Assembly: GCA_007115705.1 (NCBI GenBank)
Contig: QXEO01000167.1
Location: 5,840,553 to 5,904,552, forward strand
Reading direction: 5' to 3'
DNA length: 64,000 bases
Source of the DNA: Dactylis glomerata
Taxonomy: Eukaryota; Streptophyta; Magnoliopsida; Poales; Poaceae
The position numbers were made by a program, and so were the translations under genes. Numbering within the stretch: the first letter of the stretch is position 1; every line of letters begins with the position of its first letter. Shown piece by piece: positions 56,201 to 64,000 of the stretch. The notes beneath the pieces were generated by a model. It did not search any database and had not been told where the DNA came from. It saw nothing but the letters and a program-made list of their open reading frames with translations.

Positions 56201-59200
56201 CCTGACCTGGCCTACCAAGAGCTTTCATGATGATCCAATTTTATGTTTGGACTATCTCATCTAATCATCATCTTAATTGTGCAACCACATAAACATATGA
56301 ACAACAGAAACATGTCACACTAGTACATATCGATTAAGTTAAAACCATTATCAGGTGCATGAAAGAAGGGTCTGCTTGAGGAATTCTTCAGTTTGACAAG
56401 CATACCTTCCATACTCATCAACAAGCATTCCTTCATTGTCACGCAAAGGGTCATTTAAAGCTCTTTCTGTCCTTGAAGGACGGCGAGAGCTTCCAAACGA
56501 TGCCTCGTTAATAACCTCAAGTTCTCTAATATGGTGACGAATGACGTATTCTGGAAGTGTTTTCCTCTCAAGCCAGAGTTTCAAAACCTAATGATCAAAT
56601 CACAAACTTGTAAGGAATGGAAAAGGAACGCTGCACATGTCATCTATTCTATCAGACTATTGAAGGCACTTGCCTTGAGACATTGCCTTCGATTTTCCCA
56701 TGCCGAATTTCCAGGTGGTGCAGCAGCATAAAGTAATCGAGGCAGAATTGCCTGAATAAGAGAGGGGTATAGATCTTCAGCACCACCTGCAAAATTTCCT
56801 ACAGTATTGAAGATTTATACTCATACAAAGACAATGAGAAAATTTTGAGAAGGGCATACAGTTTACCTTTCTGATTGCGAGAGCATTGAGTTATTGAATC
56901 AACAAGAAAGAAAAGGTCCACCCTCTTATATAAATTTGTTTCTTTTTCCATGTGTTCAACAATTATATTAATCGCCTAAATAATGAAGGAAAAATAGTGT
57001 TAGAATTTAGAAAAGCTTAATTGGTTGCATGGACAACCATGTTTGTCTTTTCCTTGGCAAGCTAAAGACAACATGCTGTTTGTTAAAAGTAAGATTTGTT
57101 AACTAACTTAGAAGTGGTAAATAAGGCAACAAGTGCACGCATTATCAGTAGTTATGTCCAGATCCGCAAGAATAATATAGGTTGGCATTAAGGTGCAAAG
57201 CGGCATCCCGCCAATATCCCACTTCTAGTTCATTTTGTGATTTCTAGTTCAATTTTTGGTGTCAAAATTTGAACTAGACTAAAATTTGAATTAGAAATCA
57301 CAAAAGTAACCAGAAGCAGGATATTGGCGGGATCCCGCTTGCATCCCCAGTTGGCATACCATGCCAAAAGCATAAAATAATCAGAGATGCAGCATACTTG
57401 AGGCAAGAAATTCCGCACACATCACATTATATAAAGAAAGGGGGCCAGGGGTACTAGTGCCCCCCTGCGTATTTTTAAGAAGAAGGTGGGATCGAACCTA
57501 GGTTGCTTGGTAGCACGAACTATGTGCCACCATTGAGCTACCCAGTGATACCCCACAGCACATATAGAACAGCTGGTAATTGGCATGAATAAAATAAACC
57601 AGGATAAGTAAACCAAGAAGCACCAAATAATTGCCAATACACCAACAGACCAAGAAATTGACATTGTTGAATAAATCCACAAACAAGAAAATGATGATCA
57701 ACCTAAAAAGAGCATATAGCAAACATCTAGAAGACACAACAAAATGGTATCTGCTGCAAAAATGGTTATAAAAATAAAGTACAGATATGCATGGTCTAAC
57801 CTCCCCGGCAATGCCATGTTTAGCGCACTCAATAGCAAGACGCGTTGCACGGGCTATGTTTTCTTTTGTTCTTGTAAGAGTACCAAGAAAGGCTCCAAAA
57901 GCCTTTCTTGCTACATTAGCCTCTGTTTTCACGTCATTATGTTGCAGGCTTTCAAAAGGACTCTTGGAATGAATGCTGTCATTTGTAGAGGTGCGCTTGA
58001 TTATCCGACTCGAAGGTGACAGCTGTGCCTGTCCTTCCTTAAGAGGTGTGCTGACTGAAGTCTTTGCAGTATACTTGCCGATCAACAAGTTGTCTGAAAA
58101 GGAAGTAGATCGAGAGAACCTTCTAGCTTGGGCAACAGCAATGAGTTCTTTCATAGGCATTGAATCTGGAGAGGTACATCTATCCTTCAGGTTTCTGTGG
58201 TTCAGTTCTTTTAATGCCAAAGCTGAGAAGGTGTGCCTGAAGACGAAGTAAGTATCATCATGCCTTTCCAGACTGCATTAACACAAGCACCAACTAGAAG
58301 CTATAATAAAAGAAAGCAGACACAGCAAAGACAACTGTGCATTTGAGGACCATATCCAAAATATACTGAACTCAAATTACTGGAGTTGCATCCAGAATGT
58401 ACGAAAGTATTATATTAGTTATGGGACATAGTTTCCTTTAAGTGAAAGAGTTCAATCATCAGTTCATGTGGCTAATTACAAGGGGAAAATTGAGTTTTTC
58501 ATGGGATCAAGCAACCAGTACACGACACGCTTCCAAAAATCCAACTCATAAAGCATAAAATTTGCACAGGAAATTTGGAGAATCAAATCTACATAGAAAT
58601 GCAGAAGTAACACGCATTTCATCAGCAACTGCATCCGGAATGCCAGTGATATTACATTATTACTCATCGAAGCTATTTCGTAACTAGAGGAAGTGCATCT
58701 GCATGGATGGAGACGTACTACACTATGCATATATATGAATTACGAACATTTTATGGGAGGCAGCATTAGTAAGAACTAATGCTCCTTCCAACAAATGTCC
58801 TGAGTTTCGAACAGGGCATGGATCTGAGATTAAATCAGTATAACCTATAACGTGTGCATTGGTGTATGACAATTTAAAACTAATAAGCCTTTCCTTTTTA
58901 GGTTTGTAAGCTTTAACTCCATAATAAATCGGAATAGAAACTGAAACTATGGCGCCAGAGGGCTAAATCACTACATTTTCTTGATGTGTTTGAATACAAT
59001 CAAACAAGCAAACATATACTGCTCAGACTCATGGTAATCATAAATCTCAACCTTAATAGTTACAACATATTTGATATTTCCAGAAATAGGAATACTAGAC
59101 CTCCTGACAAGTGCCAGCCTCTTCTCTTTCGATCTCTATCACAAACCTAAATGACAACTTGTTTCAATATGATTTGCAAAAGCATTTCCTTCCACCATCG

Positions 59201-61822
59201 ATAATAACCTAAAGCAAACCCATTTTGGTGCAATCATGCAAACTTCCAACGTTGGCCACTGGACTGATTGAATCACATGGATGAGGCAAATTTTTAAAAT
59301 GCTACTAATGTATACAAGAAATCCCAAGCTACTGAAGCACAATTTATCTAAGCCTGAGCCAAGGACCCACGCTAGGATCTTTCATTATTGGACCTCTTGT
59401 TAAGATGGCCTGCCCTAGTACCTCGGGTTAGAGATGAACACAAACAATATAAATACGATTTATGCCTATTTTTGGTATTATTATTATAGATTTGCCTAAT
59501 GCGGGTTAATTGCATATTTCAAGCCCCGCCACCCTTCTCTTACATAGTTTATATAATTATTGTCTATCTAAGCATGGAGCTTTAAAACTAGACTTCAGGG
59601 TAAATAACTATCCATAACATGGTAGCATTGCTACAAAGAAGGAAAAGCCATAGTAACACACATCTTTCTGCAAACATTGTACGTCACCTGTTATTTCTGG
59701 TGACTACAGAACAATGTTTGCAGAAATAACAGGTGACGTACAATGTTTGCAGAAAGATGATACACAACAATATGGGAAATGTAAGCAAACAAATTGCGCA
59801 TACAATATCAAAGGTTTACGTTGGCATGAAGATAGAGCTTACAGTTCAGATGTTCGGGTATCTGCATCCGACTGTATACTAGAAGACTTGGTAGCCAATG
59901 AAGAGCTACTTGTTGTATCGCCCAAATTGGTTGCTGATGCTAAAACAGTCTCACCATGTGGTACTGAATCACTGCTCACGTTATTATCCAAAAGAAGCTT
60001 TGGTAGGTCAACTGGCTCACCACATCTGTCATAACTTTGCTTGACTTCAAAAGTAGGGCAGCCAGTTGGTTTTGTATCACTACTGCCGCTAATTAGCTTG
60101 GAGACGTCACTACATGGTTTCCCCGAAGATGAAGATAACCGATCGGGCACAGCTATGGTCTGTGTCACATCAAGAGCAGGCTCATTCAATTTCATGGAAA
60201 CAACTACATTATTATTCTGTAAAATTGATCCTGAGGTGTGTGTTTTGCCTGTTGAGCTATGCATGAATTGCATGCCTGATGATCCAAGGCCTCCAATTAT
60301 TTCAGACCTGCCAGGGGTTGCAATTACTGCATCGGAGGATTTATTGGAATGGCTGTTTTCTGAAGACACAGAGCCATTTAGAGTCAGTTTCTTTGATCCT
60401 GTCTCTTTAGGCAGACTACTAATAGTTTCCGCAACATTAGCAGACATGGCTTCTAAAGCACGATGGAGACGTTTTGATGGAGGCAAAGCAGCTTCCACAT
60501 CCACTGTAAAAACCCTTGGTTGGTATTCTTTATTCGTCCAAACAGAGTGACCTTCCCCTGATGGGAGAGGCATGTCCAACATGGATGACAGATTTGGAAC
60601 ACTATTCACTACTGATGACTGATCAGCTGAAAAAGCATTACTAATACCCACAATACAGTGGTCTGCAGGTGGTGCAGCAAGCCCTGATTTATTATTAGGA
60701 ACATCAATCTGTTCAACTGTCCCTGGTGAAGCCTCCGGCTGAGGTCTTCCCATTCGAACCCTTGCCCTTTTGACCAATGGCAAGTGTTCATCTCCGTCTG
60801 ACTTATTTAATTCATTCTTTGAATTTGGAGAATCTCCAAGGTTTCCACTGAACTCATCCTGCGGTTCTCCGTCCCTATTTGGTGTTATACAGTCTACGGT
60901 ATGGGGAACCGAGTTTCTATCTGGCTTCCTTTTTCTCTTGAAAATTACTGTTGACTTCATGGGAAGACTTGATGCACCATTAGATTTGAACTCTGTCATT
61001 GAAGCTCCATTTTGAGATGCTTCACTGTCACATGTATTATCTACCTTAGCAGTAGAAGACAATTTTTTATTACTGTCACTGGCCCCAGAAGTTCCAGGTT
61101 GATTGAAGGTGCCTCCACTAGAATGAAAACAAACATCATCCAGCATAGAAGGGGAACCTGAGTTTGCTTTGTCATACACCACGTATTTATGAAGAGTGGA
61201 ATCTTCGTTGTTGTCATCAGGAACCAAATCAGAAGCCATACTGGTTTCACCTGAAAGCTTGCAAGAATCCTGAGCCTTTCTGATTCCAACACCTATTGAA
61301 CTTCTTGACCTCCGCAAAGCTGGAGCCCTACTCCGTGTGTAGCAATTTTGAGGGTGTGCATCCCTTGGCTTTTTCTTCGAAAATGAGTTAGCAGACAAAG
61401 GAATATTCCTCATTTCGTCAAGCATCGATAAATTTTCAGTAGGCCTGTCAGGAGCAGAATTTACAACACATCGTGCATTTCCCGATGAAATGACATATGG
61501 CTCATCAGCATTGACTAAGTTGCGGTCTGTTACAGTGACTGAATGGTCTTCTAACTTTTTATCACTATCCATACTGGAGCTCTTAACTAGACCTTTAGTA
61601 TCCAGCAAGCTATTATTATCACCGAGATTTGTTTCACTTGGTTTTACTTCATTGGCAGTCAGATCAAGCTTTTTGTTATTATCTTCCTTCAAAGAATCGT
61701 AGACATCAATTATTTCATCAACTGCTCTCACAAAATCTGCCCCTTTGCCATGTCGCTTAGCAAACAGAGACCTTCGTTTCTCTTCAGTGAACGCCTCCAG
61801 TTCTGCATAGTTGCAGAAAGCA
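53220..61822 (-). CDS. HUA2-LIKE (HULK) protein, 5' exon outside the window
   Basis: Nine exons on the minus strand, all in phase: 61,822-59,843; 58,236-57,801; 56,975-56,867; 56,798-56,674; 56,587-56,406; 55,290-54,825; 54,749-54,233; 53,920-53,801; 53,245-53,220 (stop). They give about 1,319 residues. With the missing first exon (most of the PWWP domain) this would approach the usual 1,390 of Arabidopsis HUA2. The first exon here starts at the PWWP end (AFCNYAELEAFTEEKRRSLF) and contains a long Ser/Asn-rich region with basic motifs (KRKRKPDR). Exons 2-5 hold the CID/RPR domain (RTKENIARATRLAIECAKHG, RVDLFFLVDSITQCS, ENRRQCLK, LWLERKTLPEYVIRHHIREL). Then follow EKHRLILEEVDGELEMEDV, proline-rich runs (PPVPPPPPVP; RPPPPPPPNQ), an Arg/His/Asp-rich part and the terminal WRPR. 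Family members are nuclear transcription/pre-mRNA-processing factors acting on flowering and floral genes. The intron 56,588-56,673 uses a GC donor. Confidence 0.93.
55291..56405 (-). other. HUA2-like intron holding a foldback element
   Basis: Intron with donor GTATGC and acceptor CTCAG. It contains the inverted-repeat element at about 55,587-55,818; otherwise nothing recognised. Confidence 0.8.
55587..55818. mobile_element. Foldback MITE-like element in a HUA2-like intron
   Basis: Left arm GACATCGTTATTTTCCGGCG plus TTTGCCAAAACACACCAC is matched in inverse orientation at the right end (GGAAAATAACGGTGTCG) and around 55,745-55,780. The centre contains AACAGAAAGTTT and its complement. No target duplication was established. 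Confidence 0.65.
57189..57349. mobile_element. hAT-like MITE in a HUA2-like intron
   Basis: About 161 bp with inverted ends (GCATCCCGCCAATATCC at the left; GGATATTGGCGGGATCCCGC at the right) and an 8-bp duplication GTTGGCAT at 57,181-57,188 and 57,350-57,357. An eight-base duplication is typical of hAT elements. The interior is also self-complementary (TTTCTAGTTCAAT..., ATTTGAATTAGAAAT). Confidence 0.75.
57432..57566 (-). mobile_element. tRNA-derived SINE in a HUA2-like intron
   Basis: The minus strand reads TGGGTAGCTCAATGGTGG (A box, 57,527-57,544) and GGTTCGATCCC (B box, 57,488-57,498), spaced as in RNA polymerase III promoters. Limits are approximate because no clean target duplication was seen. 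A tRNA pseudogene is the alternative. Confidence 0.6.
58237..59842 (-). other. HUA2-like intron of 1.6 kb with a perfect inverted repeat
   Basis: Donor CT|GTAAGC at 59,842, acceptor TCTTCAG at 58,237. No other gene seen. It contains the 39-bp inverted repeat listed separately. Confidence 0.85.
59661..59759. repeat. Perfect 39-bp inverted repeat with 21-base spacer
   Basis: The left arm 59,661-59,699 and right arm 59,721-59,759 are exact reverse complements over 39 bases; the spacer is 59,700-59,720. It lies in an intron, 84 bases downstream of the large exon's donor in gene orientation. The spacer also contains ACAATGTTTG, which repeats part of the arm. Confidence 0.95.
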
Positions 61823-64000
61823 CTAGAGTAAAAAGAAGCAGCAGTCAGACATGAAAAGAAAAACAGATGACTTGTCTTAGTTAAGGTATCACAGTTTCAT
61901 AAGACAAATCTCTGAGAACCCTGCAGGGTCAAAACTCAATAGAAAAGGATAACCTCATAATTGTTCGAACAACACTTACTATTGTCATGTATAGTAACCT
62001 CTAGGTGAAGACTTGGTATTCCACATTTATTGTTATTGATACTGCCCCGGTATTTCAGATTTCCGCAACTACGCTGCAATTCTCCCGGCGTATTGGGTCA
62101 AATGTAGTACACAGGCTATACACTATTAGATCCACATTCTTCCTTCTCGTTTCATCTCATGGCACTTACCGAGAGTGCATTCTAACACAACAAAAGGTGG
62201 CTTTGTACAACATGAGTACAAAGGTACTATGTAATCCCCATTCTCAGTTTGTCATTATTTACTTATAGTTCTGTGAAATCAATACTCCATTGCACTCCTT
62301 TTTACTAGAAATAATGCTCTAGTTTTAAAAATATAAATTGTTACTTTTGATGAAAAAATGTATTTCTCTGAGTTTAGTATAGGTGCTTCTGTATATATTA
62401 GCATCTTAGTGAAATGTTCAAAAGTTTTGACCGCACATGTTCGAATACAGCATCTATTTTGTAGTTACTGACAGACAATATATATGATTACATGTTTAAC
62501 TGAAACTTAGTTATTTATTTTAATTTTTTGCCACCAAGCTCCCCAGCCATAAATGCCCACTCATGTTTTCATGCACAATTCATTTGTCTCAAAATATTAA
62601 GAACTTGAACAAGGTTGGAAAAGGCGCTAGGCGTAGGCAAGGCAGTTGGCATTCTCCTACTAGGCAGCGCTTAAGCGCCCTAGGTGTGGACTAGGCGGGC
62701 ATATAGTTCTTACAATCAAGTGTGTATCTGGGTTATTATATGTGAATACACATTAATTTAGAGCATCCAAATGAGTAAACTATCAACAATAACCATTGGA
62801 ATATGGCTGATCTAGCTCGTCAGTGCAACATGGCAAGATTTCTTGTTGAGTAAGACTATTTCTTGATTGCCATGCCTAGACTTCCGCTTATGCCCTAGGC
62901 GAGGCGTTTGTCCATTGCCTAGTTCCTAAGCGTGCTAAAGTGTCGCCTTTTCCAACAAAGCTAACGTCAGAGACATCTAAAATGTGCAATTGAGCCTTCT
63001 GACTCCCAGAAGCTAGCCATAGAGAATTTCCTTCACACATAAAAGGGCAACTGGCCTCCCATAACCAACAGTCAATTCCCCACAACCACACTTTTTGTGG
63101 TTTTGGTAACACAAAACCACAGGACTATCTACCTATTGTCTCGTGGGTAAAATTCCACTATATACCACAAAGATTATGTGTCGATTAGGTAGTCAACATT
63201 ATTGATTTCAAATAACAGCCCTCATTTTCAAACTCTGGGCGAAAGAATATGCATATTGTCTCAAGAGTTCTTTTTTTTATTTTCCCACATACCATGAATA
63301 TAATTGAGAAAATATAGCACAAAGCTATGACGGTACTAAATATGAACAACGTAATTGTCACAGGGCAATAGTAACACATTTAAATATTATGATATATGTC
63401 TTCAATTCCTAGTCCAACACATCTATATTATTGTATTATTGTGAAGTCCACTATGGTGGCAATCCTAAAAAAAAAAAAAACATGTCATACAGACTATGAC
63501 TCATAAAGGTTGAGCAGGTTCTGCCCTTGTCTTGTACATAGCTGTATAATTGGTAGTCCAAAATTAAAGATGATAACTTGTCAACTTCAAATGCACATGT
63601 TGGCAGCGCAACTTTCTAAGCTGCCATACTGCCAGAGAGGACTGTGCCGGCAAGTAACTGTTACTTTTCTCAATGCTCAATACTATAAAGGGATTGACCT
63701 AAACGTGTAGTTTGATTTCTCTTCCCCTGGGCATATAATTCCCCAGTTAAACAGTTTATCCAAATCAAGAGTCAACATCCTCAAGTTTATCCTATTTCTC
63801 AGGTTAGAAAAATGCAGATTTAAGAAAATCACATATCTCGGGTGCAGATTTTGACACTCGGATTAATACATTATACCAAACCAGGAATATGTCCATCTGA
63901 TCTGCAAGTTATAGCTGGATAGACAAACTTATTCACTCGGAAAAATAAGTGGTAGCAAATAGTAAGTTAGCACTGCTATAATAGCCCAAGTAATTACGAA
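61823..64000 (-). other. HUA2-like first intron (partial)
   Basis: No PWWP-coding segment is found on the minus strand from 61,823 to the window end, so exon 1 probably lies beyond 64,000 and this intron exceeds 2.1 kb. It contains the MITE at 62,614-62,956. Confidence 0.6.
62614..62956. mobile_element. MITE-like element with GTTGGAAAAGGCG ends
   Basis: About 343 bp. The left end reads GTTGGAAAAGGCGCTAGGCG and the right end is its complement CGCCTTTTCCAAC, with several CCTAGGCG-type motifs inside each end. No target duplication was found, so the superfamily is unassigned. Confidence 0.6.

Larger units (their letters stand above)
56976..57800 (-). other. HUA2-like intron with a hAT-like MITE and a SINE
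   Basis: 825-bp intron (donor GTTAGA, acceptor TTTAG) of which more than a third is transposon-derived (57,189-57,349 and about 57,432-57,566). Confidence 0.8.

Noticed and set aside
57480..57550. Functional tRNA gene on the minus strand
   Set aside because: A and B boxes are present, but I could not fold a complete cloverleaf with paired acceptor ends; a SINE is more likely.
59714..60550. Plus-strand open frames opposite the large HUA2-like exon
   Set aside because: Antisense shadows; the minus-strand frame fits HUA2-like proteins and all exon phases.
61823..64000. PWWP-coding first exon of the HUA2-like gene
   Set aside because: No frame resembling the PWWP core was found; it is probably beyond the window.

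Overview
The window is nuclear DNA from a grass, most likely a Pooideae and probably Triticeae genome. The evidence is GC-rich grass coding sequence set in AT-rich flanks, TA-flanked Stowaway MITEs with CTCCCTCCGT ends, tRNA-derived SINEs, and nested LTR retrotransposons whose termini (TGATACGTCC...) recall the Sabrina/WHAM-type families of wheat and barley. The species cannot be fixed from sequence alone. Three cellular genes are visible; nearly everything else is transposable-element sequence or its decay.

Layout. 1-5.9 kb: intergenic, with a LINE scrap, three MITEs, a short SINE and a CT/CA microsatellite. 6.0-8.8 kb: an adenylate isopentenyltransferase (IPT) gene for cytokinin synthesis, with an intronless CDS and a probable 5'UTR exon and intron. 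9.1-13.2 kb: a Mutator-type MITE, then two decayed LINE copies lying tail to tail; a complete 356-bp TRIM sits in the first. 13,945-23,418: Ty3/gypsy element E1 (minus strand, TSD TAACC), about 2% LTR divergence, gag-protease broken. 24,795-32,386: full-length but dead L1-type LINE on the minus strand with a 15-bp TSD. 33.6-49 kb: a three-level nest. A LINE zinc-finger/RVT remnant is split by a Ty1/copia element (34,054-48,820, TSD GTGCC), which is split in its integrase by Ty3/gypsy element E2 (36,682-46,162, TSD CTTCC). 49.9-50.7 kb: a secreted eight-cysteine protein of LTP type carrying a very large Asp/His-rich insert. 51-52 kb: a foldback element and a SINE inserted into a MITE end. 53.2-64 kb: the 3' nine exons of a HUA2-LIKE (PWWP/CID) gene on the minus strand. 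Its first exon lies beyond 64,000 and its introns hold a hAT-like MITE, a SINE, a foldback element and a perfect 39-bp inverted repeat.

The two gypsy elements are copies of one non-autonomous family. Each has about 1.4-kb LTRs, a tRNA-Asp primer site, a gag-protease ORF and a second ORF (about 375 aa) at the env-like position, but no reverse transcriptase, RNase H or integrase. The second ORF differs between copies mostly at silent sites, and a GC-rich hairpin recurs in both LTRs and again just upstream of this ORF. I regard this family, and the Asp/His-rich eight-cysteine protein, as the most unusual content.
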